From assembly GCF_003573695.1 (NCBI RefSeq), contig NC_039358.1, positions 9,218,326 to 9,282,325 on the forward strand: 64,000 nt of DNA. The letters run 5' to 3'. This document shows positions 1 through 13,299 of this stretch, in pieces. Positions within the stretch are counted from its first letter, which is position 1, and every line of letters begins with the position of its first letter. The DNA comes from Papaver somniferum (Eukaryota; Streptophyta; Magnoliopsida; Ranunculales; Papaveraceae). The notes under the pieces were generated by a model. That model searched no databases. It was not told the origin of the DNA and saw only the letters and a program-made list of their open reading frames with translations. Made by a program: the position numbers and the translations under genes.

Positions 1-1211
1 TTTCTTAAGGTTAAGCTGTTTCAGATGGACATTAAATCCGCCTTCCTAAATGGAAACTTAAAGGAAGAAGTCTATGTCGCTCGACCTAAAGGGTTTGAAA
101 ACCCTGAATTCCCTGATCATGTTCTTAAACTCAATAAGGCATTATACGGATTAAAACAAACACCTCGTGCCTGGTTTGAAAAACTAACCACTTCTCTTCT
201 TAGGAAAGGTTTTTCAAGAGGTGGAGCTGACAAAACTTTGTTTACCAGATGGAGTGGTAAATATGTTGTTATTTCTCAAGTGTACATAGATGATATCATC
301 TATGGATCAACATCAGAGAAACTTGCAAAATATTTTCAATTCTCTGTTGGTAAGGAGTTTGAGATGAGCAATGTTGGTGAATTAAAATTCTTTTTGGGTT
401 TACAAATTCAACAACACAAGGATGTAATTTACTCATATCAAAAAAAATATGCAAAAAATCTTGTTTCAAGATTTGGTCTTGATAAGTCAATTCCAAAACT
501 CACTCATATGCCTACCACGGGTAAACTACATAGAGATGAGAAAGGTGTAAATGTGGATCAAAAAATTTATCGATCCATTATTGGAAGTCTTTTATATCTC
601 ACTGCTATAGGACCTGATATTGTTTTTAGCGTTGGTTGTTGTGCTAGGTTTCAGGCAAATCCAAAGGAATCTCATCTTGCTGCCATAAAAAGGATTATAC
701 GTTACATCAGTCACACTGTCGGGTATGGTCTTTCTTACACCTTTGATACTAACACTAATCTTACTGCCTATTCAGATGTCGATTGGGAAGGATGTGTGGA
801 AGACAAAAAGAGTACATCAGGAGGATTCTACTTGTAGCTTGGCATAGCAAGAAACAAAATTCACAATCCCCCTCAACATTTGAAGCAGAATACAATGTTG
901 CTGGGTCATGTTGTACTCAACTTCTATGGATGAAACAAATGCTTTTTGATTATGGAATTGATTCTAGAATAATGAAGATCTTTTGTGATAACTCAAGTGG
1001 GATTTGCATCACTGAGAATCATGTTGAGCACTCAATAACTAAGCACATAGACATAGGGTACCATTTTATTCGATATCTTTATAAAGATGGTATTATCACT
1101 ATAGAATCGGTGCCCTATGAACAACAATTGGCTGATATTCTCAGCAAACCATTATACACTGCCACATTTCAGCACTTGCAGCAGTCTATTGGTGTTGTTC
1201 TAGTTCATTAG
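1..1211 (+). pseudogene. Ty1/copia reverse transcriptase-RNase H, 3' part of pol, broken (element A)
   Basis: This is the end of a copia polyprotein whose 5' part lies outside the window. Frame 1 from position 25 starts in the reverse transcriptase fingers (MDIKSAFLNG) and shows the palm motif YIDDI in place of the usual YVDDI, then the connection region with DKTLF and GELKFFLGLQI. The frame breaks near 835: compared with the second copia copy in this window, 16 nt after TTCTACT are missing, which shifts the frame. RNase H then continues in another frame to 1211, with KHIDIGYHFIR and QLADILSKPL, the usual copia C-terminus. It cannot make a full enzyme. The identification is certain from the motifs and from near-identity to 6860-8094. 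Confidence 0.93.
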
Positions 1212-2076
1212 ATTCTCATAACTCTTGCCCCTGCTTTTATCTCAATCTTTTGAGTAATTGAGTTTGGAACTCCAGAATAACGTTACATCATGTTTGCATT
1301 TGTTTCTAGTAGATTTGTTTCTGTCTCGTATCCTAGTGTTTGTAAGAAATCCTTTTTTTCTTGTGAAAGTAAGGTCGCCTTTATTGTTCCTTCGGGGATG
1401 AAATTTTATTGGGGAGAGTTCATTTTGAACTTGTGCTTAATTGCCAAATCGTTGTAGGGAGTGCGGCTATGAAATTTTTTAGGGGTTATCTTGTATCTTC
1501 ATTAACTCCTTGATGAATGCATTTAGCTTCGGCTTTATGATTGCATATAAATTTTTTGGTATGTTAATACACCTTTTGGTCATGATGTATCTCTGTGGAA
1601 ATTTGATTAGGATCCCACTAATTTTCGTACCTTTGCCAATTTTGTTGACAAAAGGGGGGAGAATTAATGTGTAGTTCACACTACAAATACATATGTTTTA
1701 CGGATCATTATGTAAGGGGGAGTGGTTTTCATGTTGAGATATGTATTGACTAAGTGGGAATGATGCATATCACCATAGTGTTATTGTCAAAGTTATTATA
1801 CAATTGAACTTTGATGTTGTGTAATAATACTATGACACTTTATAACAATGATCGAGAATATTTTGTTTTCTCATTGTTATAGCTACGGATCTTCAACAAC
1901 TGTGATACTGAACTTACAACCTTTAGGGTCATGGAGTACTTGGAAGTGACGAAGATTTCGAGTCGCGTTGAAGATGCCAAGGAGATCAAGCATGTGGATA
2001 AGAAGTTTATTTTTTATGTTTTTTGTAATCCATATGTATTGATAGTTTTGTCACTAAAATTGACAAAGGGGGAGAT
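1212..2076 (+). other. Copia element A 3' untranslated internal region with polypurine tract
   Basis: Non-coding stretch between the RNase H stop and the LTR. It has short GGGGAGAG-like purine runs at about 1410 and 1650 and ends in the polypurine tract AAAGGGGGAGA at 2065-2075, immediately before the TG of the LTR. The same region follows pol in the second copy (8095-8931) and is clearly homologous, so both elements belong to one family. Confidence 0.8.
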
Positions 2077-4453
2077 TGTTAGAGCACTGCTCGGTCGAAC
2101 TCGCATGCGTTGCTATCTCAAGCATGTTTTTCAATGTTAGTGATCAAAACTATAAGTCTTGATTTTTAGTCTATTATAGATAAGTCTCGGACTAGGATAA
2201 TAAGTGTAGTTGAGCTCAAGGACTTCATGGCGATTCATCATACAAGTGGAAGAACTACTCAAGGAACCGGTGGAACTTCTCGACAAAAAGGTATGTGAAG
2301 ACTTGAACTTATCTGTCACTCAAAAGTCTATCTATTATATCTCCTAATTCTTGAGACAAAAGTCGTATGTTATATATATAGACTTAGATTATACATATTT
2401 GGTATTTCAAGCCGAGTATACCTCGCCTATCTATATCTCGAAATATGGGTTGGTAAGCGTTTCGCTTTGACCATGTTTTTCTTTACCTAGTGACGCAAGT
2501 CATGATATGTTTCAGTCATCTTGAAAATTACTTTGACGAGAAATAGTATAAAAACTATATAACGTTATCTAAGAATGTTTCAATGATTGGAATGAGAGTT
2601 TAGATTACATAACCAATGTTGGACATAAGTATGTTGTGGAAACACATATGTGCATAAGTCCTATACTGGAAGAATGGCTAGTATCCAAGTCCGCGAACTC
2701 ATTTCGCGAACTGCTGAAGTTCTCAAACCCGAGAATTTATGCTGAGTTAACAAACTGCTTGCGTGAGCCAAGTCCACGAACCCAGTCCACGAACCGGCGA
2801 AGTTTTCAAACTCGGGAATTTTTGCCGGAGTTTGTAAACTCTTTCCAGTACCTTAAGTCCGCGAACCTAGCCTGCGAACTTGAGAAAGGTTATATATCTG
2901 AAGATGATTTCTGAACTTAAACTTATAAAGACTAAGGAATGCTTTTGAAAACCGTGGCTATAAAGTTCATGAACCGATTCATGTGAATCAAATCATCTTT
3001 GCTTCAATTGTTTCTTGTGTAGTACATTAGATTTCCTTGCAATTGAACAACTCTCTAACTAGTTCATATGAGTCATTTGAACTAGTTATGGTGAAGAAGA
3101 AAATGGTTGGTATGAAATGCTCAAATGGCTAACCTTTTGGTTGACTATTGTTGAACCAACAATGCACACGTTTGGGTACGATTAACAAACCTAGAAGCGT
3201 GCACTTCAATTGTGTATAACAATCTAAGATTTCGATCTAACGGTTGAGATATATTAGCTTGAATCTGAATCAGTTTTTCATCTAACGGTGGATAGTGTTT
3301 GCTTTGTGAGCAAGGCGAAACCATGATTTGAAAGACTATATAAAGGAGACATCTAGTCTTGTGCAAAACTAATCTCCACACCCTACATGTGATACTTGTT
3401 TGCGTGCTAGAGTCGGTTCTCCTTTAACCTTTGGTTTTCTTCTTCTAAAACCAGGTTAACGACTTAAAGACTTCATTGGGATTGTGAAGCCAGACCGATA
3501 CTACTTTTATCGTAGTTGTGTGATATGATCTTGCATCTTTTACTCTACGAGTACAATCAGATTGATTGGCTCGAGATTAACCTCTCTGATAGGAAAGATA
3601 TAAAAAGTAATCACAAACATCTTCGTCATCTTGTTTCGTTACCATACGATTAAGATTTTTGTGAGGTGATTGATTAATCTAGGTTGTTCTTCGGAAATAT
3701 AAGACCGGATTATCAATTGGTTTCTGTTTACCTTGATTTTATATCAAAAGACGAAACAAAAACTTTAGGGTTTTTCTGTGGGAGACAGATTGATACTTTG
3801 ATAGACTTGTCTTTGTGAGACAGATTTGTTTATTGTCAAAGCCTGCGATTTTGGATCGTAGCAACTCTTAGTTGTGGGTGAGATCAGCTAAGGGAATCAA
3901 GTGCGTCGTATCCTGTTGGGATCAGAGGCGTAGGGGTGCAACTGTACCTTGGATCAGTGAGAGAATGATTGGGGTTCAACTACAGTCCAGTCTGAAGTTA
4001 GCTTGGAGGAGGCTAGTGTCTGTAGCGACTTAATACAGTGTGTATTCAATCTGGACTAGGTCCCGGGGTTTTTCTGCATTTGTGGTTTCCTCTTTAACAA
4101 AACTTATGGTGTCTGTGTTATTTCTTTTTCCGCATTATATTTATTATATAATTGAAATAATACAGGTTGTGTGTTTAGATAAATCAATTGGAGAGTCCGA
4201 CCTAACGGTTGTTGATTGATATTGATTGATCCCTGGATATTGGTCTTTGGTACCATCCAAGTTTATCTCTCTTTAATCGAGACTCGCAGTTTGCTTGAGT
4301 AAATCGAGAGATTGAGATATAAACTCTTTGATATATCTTTTTATTGATTGAGTCTAACTGTCTAGTTGATTCTGATAAAAAGTGTATTGGAGTTTGTCCA
4401 TACAGATTGCTAATCTAATTGTTGGGTGTGGTTGTTAGACCCCCGCTTTTTCA
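2077..4453 (+). repeat. Long terminal repeat shared by two tandem copia elements
   Basis: The LTR begins TGTTAGAGCACTGCTCGG right after a polypurine tract and ends GCTTTTTCA two bases before a tRNA-iMet primer-binding site, so both limits are firm (2377 bp). It is the 3' LTR of element A and also the 5' LTR of element B. It aligns over its whole length with 8932-11326; the second copy has about 24 extra bases near 10471-10494. A TATA box lies at 3337. Short open frames inside it are not genes. The length is at the long end for plant copia LTRs. Confidence 0.92.
3337..3344 (+). promoter_or_regulatory. TATA box of the shared copia LTR
   Basis: TATATAAA preceded by AAAGAC and followed by GGAGACATCTAG. 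The same box is conserved at 10182 in the other LTR. It probably drives element transcription; the U3/R border would lie about 30 bases downstream. Inferred from motif and position only. Confidence 0.6.
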
Positions 4454-4455
4454 AT

Positions 4456-4467
4456 TGGTATCAGAGC
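4456..4467 (+). other. Primer-binding site, initiator tRNA-Met type
   Basis: TGGTATCAGAGC starts two bases after the LTR's terminal CA. This is the standard copia primer-binding site, complementary to the 3' end of the initiator methionine tRNA. It marks the start of element B's internal region. Confidence 0.9.
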
Positions 4468-4519
4468 AGGCAAACACGTTAAAGACCTAAAAAGTCTGTA
4501 TTTGTAGCGATCTGACTAT

Positions 4520-5059
4520 ATGGACCATAAAGTCTCAATTAACGCTTCACCAGGTTTAAAAACCAAACTTAGAAAAAGGTTTGATAAACTGGTTACTCTT
4601 CAAAGGGCGTTGGATGAAAAAATCCGGATCAACTCTGGTCTTGTTGCAGAAATTGCAATTGTTAAGGATTTGATATCTGGTAATAGTCCCTCTGTGAATC
4701 TGAGAAACTCCAGTTGTTCCTCTTTAAAGAATAGTCGTAAGTCAGATAGTAATCAACAACAGGTTGTTGTGAAAACTGATGTGACTAGGAACCACTTAGA
4801 CAAACGTCAAATTTTTGGCCCATATTGTTGTTGTGATTCTTCCAATCATCTTCAACAAGTTTGTATGTCATTTCGAAAGAGTCTAAATGTTGCAAGTAAT
4901 CTTTGTAAGAAAACTAAACAACTGTTTGATACTCTGAAAGGACATATAAGACTAACAGGAAACTCTAAACAGAGAAGTACAAATAGTATGGGTGCCTTTG
5001 CTTTATATATAAGTTTCCTTTTCAATGGTTTCTTGATAGTGGATGTAGTAGACATATGA
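4520..5059 (+). pseudogene. Copia gag remnant (C-terminal linker and degenerate zinc knuckle)
   Basis: A 179-codon open frame starting 53 bases after the PBS. It is too short for a copia Gag and no UBN2 capsid domain is visible. The middle is a charged, probably helical linker; near residues 101-115 a knuckle-like YCCCDSSNHLQQVC is seen, in which the first cysteine of CX2CX4HX4C appears to be tyrosine. The frame then runs past the protease start in the wrong frame, so gag and pol are out of register by a frameshift near 5020. Inference: the N-terminal half of gag was deleted, so element B cannot make particles by itself. Confidence 0.65.
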
Positions 5060-8000
5060 CAGGTGATCTCACATGGTTCGTTTCGTCTGTTGACTATAAA
5101 GGAGGTCCTGTAACGTTTGGAGATGGGATTAATTGCTACATCAGCAAGAAGGGGACGATCAAACTGCCCGGTGTTCCATAAATCCATGATGTAGTATACG
5201 TAAAAGGTATGACTGCTAATATTCTTTCTATTAGTCAAATTTGTGACAAAGGCCATCGAGTTGTCTTCAATGCAAAAGGATGTGACATTGTAGACAAAAC
5301 TGGGAAAGTAATTTTTCAAGGAACTCGTGGTAAAAACAACTGTTATATTCTTGATACTTAGTTTAGTAACCGTTGCAATTTGACTAAGGTAGAATCTACA
5401 CATCTTTGGCATGAGCATTTTGGTCACATCAATTATCGTCTTCTAACTAAGATCATTAGCAAAGAACTTGTTAGAGGCATCCCCAAAATCAGTGCAATTG
5501 AAGGTGTATGTGGTGCCTGTCAAAAGGGTAAGCAAACGAAAGTTCACCACAAATCATCTAGAGATATTCTCACTGAAGCTCCACTTGATTTAATTCATAT
5601 AGACCTCTTCGGACCAATTCAACAACCCACTGTTGCTGGTAAGAAGTAAGCTTTAGTTATGGTATATGATTACGCCAGATTCACTTGGGTTGCATTTTTA
5701 GCTCATAAGAATGAAACTCTTGGTGAATTTAAGATTATTGTTAAAAGGATCCAGAACGAACAAGGTCGCAAGCCAAAGAAAATTAGAAGCGAACGTGGAA
5801 CTGAATTCAAAGACACCAACGTATTTGAATTCTGTGACAAACTGGGGATCATTCAACAATACTCACCACCTATCACTCCTCAAGCTAATGAAGTTGATGA
5901 AAGAAAAAATAGGAATATTCAGGAAATGGCTAGGGTAATTCTCCATAACAAAAACTTACTATTAAGATTTTGGGGAGAAGCTGTTTTTACAACATGTTAC
6001 TTTATCAACCGTGTGTATTTACGGTCTAAGACCCTTAACACTCCTTATGAGTTGTGGTATGGAAGGAAACCCAATCTACACTATCTCATAGTGTTTGGGA
6101 GTAAGTGTTATATTCTGAAAGATCAAGAATAGAAAGGGAAGTTCGACACCAAAAGTGATGAAGGTATCTTTCTTGGCTATGCTTCTGATAGTCGTGGTTT
6201 TCGAGTGTTTAATCTCAGAACACAAGTCATGATGGAATCTACTAATGTTATCATCGACGACATTAGTAACTTTCGTCATGATAATCCTCCTGCTGAATTG
6301 CCTCCAACCGAGACAATTGAGAAAGTCAAAGAAGTTCCAGAATCAGTTGAAGTTATCCCAACAGTTGCTGATCCTGACATTTCCAGTGACGAGGAGAAGA
6401 GCACTGATTAAGCCATTCCTGATGAACAAGAACGTGTCCCTCCACGACATCTTTGGGTTCAAAGGAATCATGATCCCAACAGTATTATTGGGGGAAGAGA
6501 TTCTACAGCCAAAACAAGAGGACAACTTCAAAATATGTGCAACTTTGGTTGTTATCTTTCACAAATAGAACCAAGGAACACTGATGAAGCTCTGAACGAT
6601 CCCTTTTGGGTGAATGCAATGCATGAAGAGTTAAATCAATTTCAAAGACAATATGTATGGAAACTTGTACCTTGTCCTCCCAATATCAATATTGTTGGTA
6701 CCAAATGGATATTCAAGAATAAGTCTGATGAATTTGGCACGATTGTCAGAAACAAATCTAGACTTGTCGCTCAAGGATATTCACAGATTGAAAGGATTGA
6801 CTTTGACGAGACCTTTGCTCCTGTGGAACGCTTTGAGTCCATTCGTTTGTTGTTAGCTCATGCTTGTTTTCTTAAGGTTAAGCTGTTTCAAATGGATATA
6901 AAATCCACGTTCCTAAATGGAATTTTAAAGGAGGAAGTCTATGTCGCTCAACCAAAGGGATTTCAAAACCCTGTTTTCCCAGATCATGTGCTAAAACTCA
7001 ACAAGGAATTGTATGGGTTGAAACAAGCACCTAGATCCTGGTTTGAAAAACTTACCACTCCTCTCATTAGAAAAGGTTTTTCACGAGGCGGAGCTGATAA
7101 AACACTGTTTACAAAATGGAGTGGGAAAGATGTCATTATTGCTCAAATCTATGTAGATGATATCATCTATGGATCAACTTATGAGATGTTTGCAAAGGAC
7201 TTCCAAGTCTCTCTTGCTAAGGAGTTTGAAATGAGCAATGTTGGTGAACTAAAATTCTTCTTAGGATTACAAATTCAACAACATAAGGATGAAATTTACT
7301 TATCCCAAGAAAGGTATGCGCGAGATCTTGTGACAAGGTTTGGATTGGATAAGTGTTCCCCGAAATTGACACCCATGCCCACTACTGGTAAACTACACAG
7401 AGATGAGAAATGAACAAAAGTGGATCAAAAGTTATATCGGTCTATTATTGGTAGCCTTTTATATCTTATAGATACTAGACCTGATATTTCTCTCAGTGTT
7501 GGTTGTTGTGCTAGGTTTCAGGAAAATCCAAAGGAGTCTCATCTTGCAGCCGCAAAGAGGATCATACGTTATATTAATCATACTGTCGGGTATGGTATTT
7601 CTTACACTTTCGACACTAACACTGATCTCTCTGCTTATTCAGATGTTGATTGGACATGATGTGTAGAAGACAGAAAAAGTACACCAGGAGGCTTCTACTA
7701 TGTAGGACTTAATCTTGTTGCTTGGCATAGCAAGAAACAAAATTCTCAATCCCTGTCTACATGTGAGGCAAAATATATTGCATCTGGATCATGTTGTACT
7801 CAACTCATATGGATGAGACAAATGCTAACTGATTATGGAGTTGATACTGGAGTAATGAAGATCTTTTATGATAACTCTAGTGTGATTCGCATCACTGAGA
7901 ATCCCGTTGAGCACTCACGAACCAAGCACATTGACATCGGGTACCATTTTATTCGTGATATTTATGAGAATGGTATCATAAGTATGGATTTTGTGCCTTT

Positions 8001-8094
8001 CGAACAACAATTGGCTGATGTTCTCACCAAACCATTAGATACTGCTACTTTCCAACACTTGCGGCAGTATATTGGTGTTGTTTTGGTTCATTAA
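5020..8094 (+). pseudogene. Ty1/copia pol (protease, integrase, RT, RNase H) with several in-frame stops
   Basis: One continuous frame (frame 1) carries the whole pol in copia order. Protease has the DSGCSRHMTGD active-site block at about 5030. The pre-integrase zinc finger HLWHEHFGHINY with CGACQKGK is at 5400-5530. The integrase core has DYARFTWVAFL, with the catalytic region to about 6130. The RT spans 6590-7410 with YVDDI at about 7150, and RNase H follows to 8094, ending IGVVLVH. No frameshift is seen within pol, but in-frame stops occur at about 5179, 5359, 5647, 6130, 6409, 7411 and 7657. Comparison with element A shows that the stops at 7411 and 7657 replace glycine codons (GGN to TGA), so they are not simple cytosine-deamination changes. 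Non-functional. Confidence 0.93.
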
Positions 8095-8931
8095 AAGCGC
8101 TTCTATGACTCTTGCCCCTTTGCTTGTCTCTATCTTTTGGGAAATTGAGTCTGAAACTCCAGTAGGTCTCTTTCAGTTCAGTGTTTGTAGAGATGTCTTT
8201 GTCTTCTTAGTGTTTTAAAAATCCTTCTTTTCTTTTGAAATTAAGGTCGCTCTTGTTGTTACCTTGGGAATGACATCTAATGGGGGAGAGTTCTTTTGAA
8301 CTTGTGCTTAATGGTCATATCTTGAGGGGTGTGCGGTTGTGGAATTTTAGAGGGGTTATCTTGTATCTTTAAACTCCTTGATGAATGCTATTAGCTTCTC
8401 TATATGATTGCATCTAAATAAGATGATGTGTATTGGTTTCTTTTAGTCATGAAATGTCTCTTACGGAAATTTCATTACGATCCTGTTCTTGTACCTTTTC
8501 CAATTTTATTGACAAAAAGGGGGGAATTAATATGTAGTTCACACTACAAATACATATGGTTTTCAGATCATTATGTAAGAGGGAGTGGTTTCCATTTGAG
8601 ATGGAGTATGGACTAAGAGGCAGTGATACATATCACCCTAGTATTATTGTTAAAGTTATGATACAATTGGACTTTGACACTGTGTAATAATACTATGACA
8701 CTGTATAACAATGATCGAGACCAATGCTTTCTCATTGTTATAGCTACGGATCTTCAACAAAGGTGATGCTAAACTTACAACCTTTGGGATCATTGGAGTA
8801 CTTGGAAGTGACGAAGATTTGAGGAATGTTGAAGATTAGACATATATAATAGGAGCTACTAAAGTTTCATTATCTTTTTGTATTTCATATGTATTGATAG
8901 TTTTGTCACTAAAATTGACAAAAGGGGGGAT
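8095..8931 (+). other. Copia element B 3' untranslated region and polypurine tract
   Basis: Non-coding, homologous to 1212-2076, ending with the polypurine tract AAAAGGGGGGA just before the LTR at 8932. Confidence 0.8.
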
Positions 8932-11326
8932 TGTTAGAGCACTGCTCGGTCGAACTCGCATGTGTTGCTATCTCAAGCATGTTTTTCAATGTTAGTGATC
9001 AAAACTATAAGTCTTAATTCTAGTCTATTATAGATAAGTCTCGGACTAGGATGATAAGTGTAGTTTAGCTCAAGGACTTCATGGCGATTCATCATACAAG
9101 TGGAAGAACTACTCAAGGAACCGGTGGAACTTCTCGACAAAAAGGTATGTGAAGACTTGAACTTATCTGTCACTCAAAAGTCTATCTATTCTATCTCCTA
9201 CTTCTTGAGACAAATATCGTATGCTATATATATAGACTTAGATTATACACATTTGGTATTTTGAGACGAGTATATCTCGCCTATCTATATCTCGAAATAT
9301 GTGTTGGTAAGCGTTTCACTTTGACCATGTTTTTCTTTACCTAGTGACGCAAGTCATGATATGTTTCAGTCATCTTGAAAATTTCTTTGACGAGAAATAG
9401 TGTAACAACTATATAACGTTATCTAAGAATGTTTCAATGATTGGAATGAGAGTTTGGATTACATAACCAATGTTGGACATAAGTATGTTGTGGAAACACA
9501 TATGTACATAAGTCCTATACTTGAAGAATGGATAGTAGCCAAGTCCGCGAACTCAGTCCAAGCACTGCCGAAGTTCTCAAACCCGAGAATTTCTGCTGAG
9601 TTAACAAACTGCTTGCGTGAGCCAAGTCCGCGAACCCAGTCTCGAACCGGCGAAGTTCTCAAACCCCAGAATATCTGCTGGAGTTTGTAAACTCTTTCCA
9701 ATACCTTAAGTACGCGAACCTAGTCTGCGAACTTGAGAAAGGTTATATATCTGAAGATGATTTCTGAACTTAAACTTATAAAGACTAAGGAATGCTTTTG
9801 CAAACCGTGGCTATAAAGTTCATGAACCGATTCATGTGAATCAAATCATCTTTGCTTCAATTTTGTATAGTATAGATTTCCTTGAAATTGAACAACTCTA
9901 TAACTAGTTCATATGAGTCATTTGAACTAGTTATGGTGAAGAAGAAAATGGTTGGTATGAAATGCTCAAATGGATAACCTTTTGGTTGACTATTGTTGAA
10001 CCAACAATGCACATGTTTGGGTACGGTTAACAAACCTAGAAGCCTGCACTTCAATTGTGTATAACAAGCTAAGATTTCGATCTAACGGTTGAGATATATT
10101 AGCTTGAATCTAAATCAGGTTTTCATCTAACGGTGGATAGTGTTTGCTTTGTGAGCAAGGCGAAACCCTGATTTGAAAGACTATATAAAGGAGACATCTA
10201 GCCTTGTGCAAAACTAATTCCCACACCTTATGTGTGATACTAGTTTGCATGCTAGATTCGGTTCTCCTTTAACCTTTGGCTTTCTTCTTCTAAAACCAGG
10301 TCAACCACTTAAAGACTTCATTGGGATTGTGAAGCCAGACCGATACTACTTTTATCGTAGTTGTGTGATCTGATCTTGCATCTTCTATCGTACGAGTACA
10401 ATCAGATTGATTGGTTTGAGATTAACCTCTCCGATAGGCAAGATATAAAAAGTAATCACAAACATCTTCGTCTCATTGTTTGTGATTCCGCAACATCTTG
10501 TTTCGCTACCATACGATTAAGATTGTTGTGAGGTGATTGATTAATCTAGGTTGTTTTTCGGGAATATAAGACTGGATTATCAATTGGTTTCTGTTCACCT
10601 TGATTTTATATCAAAAGAGGAAACAAAAACTTTAAGGTTTTTCTGTGGGAGACAGATTCATCCTTTGATAGACTTGTCTGTGTGAGAAATATTTGTTTAT
10701 TGTCAAAGCCTGCGATTTTGGATCGTAGCAACTCTTAGTTGTGGGTGAGATCAGCAAATGGAATCAAGTGCGTAGTATCCTGCTGGGATCAGAGGCTTAG
10801 GGGTGCAACTGTACCTTGGATCAGTGGGAGACTGATTGGGGTTCAACTACAGTCCAGTACGAAGTTAGCTTGGAGTAGGCTAGTGTCTGTAGCGACTTAA
10901 TACAGTGTGTATTCAATCTGGACTAGGTCCCGGGGTTTTTCTGCATTTGCGGTTTCCTCGTTAACAAAACTTCTGGTGTCTATGTTATTTCTTTTTCCAC
11001 ATTATATTTATTATATAATTGAAATAATACAGGTTGTGCATTTAGATCAATCAATTGGAGAGTCCGACCTAACGATTGTTGATTGATATTGATTGATCCT
11101 TGGATATTGGTCTTTGGCACCGTCCAAGTTTATCTCTCTTTAATCGAGACTCGCAGTTTGCTTGAGTAAGATTAAATCGAGAGATTGAGACATAAACTCT
11201 TTGATATATATTTTTATTGATTGAGTCTAACTGTCTAGTTGATTGTCATAAAAAGTGTATTGGAGTTTGTCCATACAGATTGCTAATCTAATTGTTGGGT
11301 GTGGTTGTTAGACCCCCGCTTTTTCA
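8932..11326 (+). repeat. 3' long terminal repeat of copia element B
   Basis: Starts TGTTAGAGCACTGC and ends GCTTTTTCA, like the LTR at 2077; 2395 bp. It is followed by GTGGT, which should be the right-hand target duplication; its partner is outside the window on the left if elements A and B came from one insertion. Differences from the first LTR are scattered substitutions and small indels, so the insertion is not recent. Confidence 0.92.
10182..10189 (+). promoter_or_regulatory. TATA box of copia 3' LTR
   Basis: TATATAAA in the same context as at 3337. If active it would direct transcription rightward out of the element. Confidence 0.55.
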
Positions 11327-13291
11327 GTGGTATATAAGTATTTGTCATAAACTGTCTTTTACTTAGCTCAATAAATAAATTTAGAGCACAAAAAGTATCA
11401 GACTTATTATGTCAAGGATTGTTTCAGGGATCAGAGCTTAACCTTATTACAATTAATACTATACCGACAGATGATATAACTGATTAGACATCATTCCCTT
11501 TTGTGATTTGATATTCTCATCCAAGGGAGAGATGAGAATCAAATGAAAAGTTATTTCTTGGGTCAAAATTCCTTCCACATTTTGGAGGATTATGTGGATT
11601 TTTAGGAACATACGCTCTTAGTCTAGGTATTCTAACTACATAATCAAGAGTTTGATAGATTAGAGGCGAGCTTATTACCTTTGTCTTACGCAAGTTTTTA
11701 TTGAAACAGTTGATCGATCTTCGCAACTTTTGAATCATTATGTTCAACTCCTTTGAGAGTTCTAACTCTTCCCTTTTGTGATTTTTCTTCTTGTTCTGAA
11801 ACAATGTAGTTGTAGAATAGTTAGACTTTGAACCAGTTTTATCCTTTTGATGATCTTGATTTTTGCACAATAGACATTAATATACAAATGTTTTCTCCTT
11901 GTTATTAGTATAAAATTCCTCTTGTTTGGGAGAGTTGTCAAGACTTTAAAACATAGAGATTTGTGCTGACTACTCTTATAAGAATTTTTCGGAAAAGATC
12001 GTTTCTTCCTTTTATGAGTAGTGGGATCAATCGGATGAAGCTTGTCTTTTTATTCCTGCTTCAACTTAAAAAGATCATATTCCATACTTTCAATCCTTTT
12101 AATACACATATCCTTTTCCAGTTGAAATTCAGCCTTTGTTAAACAAGTTTCTTCAATTAAGAGGCCGGTTTTTTCTTCTGAAGAAAATATATTTTGTTGT
12201 ATTGAATAGCTAAAACTGTTTGTATCATGAACCCGATCATTATCAACATATGTAAGAAAGACTGCATTGGCCGATTCATCCTCAGAACAATATATAGTCT
12301 AAGGTTGGCATCCATACTTTACTTTTCTCATTATAATCCTTGTTGGGACACACAGACTTATGATGACTATGATCAAGACATTTGGAACATACTAGAGAAT
12401 CTTTGTCTATTTGAACCTTTTTATCCTTATTCTCAATTGATGGTTCTTTATGATTTTTTCTTTTCTCTGTCCGAGAGTTTTCTTCATCTGTTGTATAAAC
12501 AGTGTCAAAGTCCAACTTAGGATATTCTCATCTTTTTCATCAATTAGTTCGGAACTTAGAGATTTTTCGTTAGAATTTCTTCCCACATTCAAAATGTAAT
12601 GACTGTCTCTTTTACAGAGTTCTAGATCAAAGATTTTTAACTTTCCAACTAGGGAATTTCTGGAAAGTATTGAGAGGTTATTTCCTTCCATGATGGTATG
12701 TTTCTTAGACTCGTATCTTTCTGGTAAAGATCGAAGAATTTTCATCATAATGTCCTTTTTAGGAATGGTCTTCCCTAATGCAAAATATGCATTAAAAATT
12801 TCACACACTTTGCGATTAAATGCATCAAACGATTCTTCGTCGGACATGCGAATATTTTCCCCGTCCGAATTTTGGTTTTGAAGCCTAGCTTCTTTCTCTG
12901 AGGTATCTCCTTCGAATTCGGTTTATAAGACATCCCAAGTGTCTTTAGACTTAGTCCACGAAGTCACATGGCGCTGAAGATCTTGGCTTATGGCGTGAAT
13001 AATAGTATTTAATCCGTCAGAAGTATGGTTTGCAGCACTTATCTCGGCTTCACTATATTCTGCTAAACCTTTTTCAACATTGTTTCTGTATCTAACAACT
13101 GTTGGAGGATTCTATCCTACAACCACAAGTTTCCATGTCTCAAAGTCAAGGGATATTGTAGAAAAGAACACATAGCAATTTCCACCATAAGTAATTTGTT
13201 GCATCAAAGGTTGGCTATACGTTTATCGAGATTTCCCTCCTGTCCATATAGTCAAATTGCTTCAAACATAGACTTATTAGGTCTTTCGCGT
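11327..13291 (-). pseudogene. Minus-strand copia gag relic (UBN2 and CCHC zinc knuckle)
   Basis: Reading leftward from about 13200, pieces of a copia Gag appear in several frames. A UBN2-like capsid segment includes SWTKSKDTWDVL (stop after L) and ESFDAFNRKVCEIFNAYFAL with RSLPERYE (about 12980-12600). A perfect knuckle CSKCLDHSHHKSVC (CX2CX4HX4C) lies at about 12375-12330 in another frame, followed by a lysine-rich coiled region down to 11517. At least one frameshift and several stops are present. It is related to, but distinct from, elements A/B and in the opposite orientation. It stops abruptly where the copia LTR ends, so element A/B probably inserted into it. Confidence 0.78.
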
Positions 13292-13299
13292 GTTTGCCT

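Noticed and set aside
7411..7659. In-frame stops explained by cytosine deamination
   Set aside because: Comparison with element A shows glycine GGN to TGA changes, which are not C-to-T transitions.
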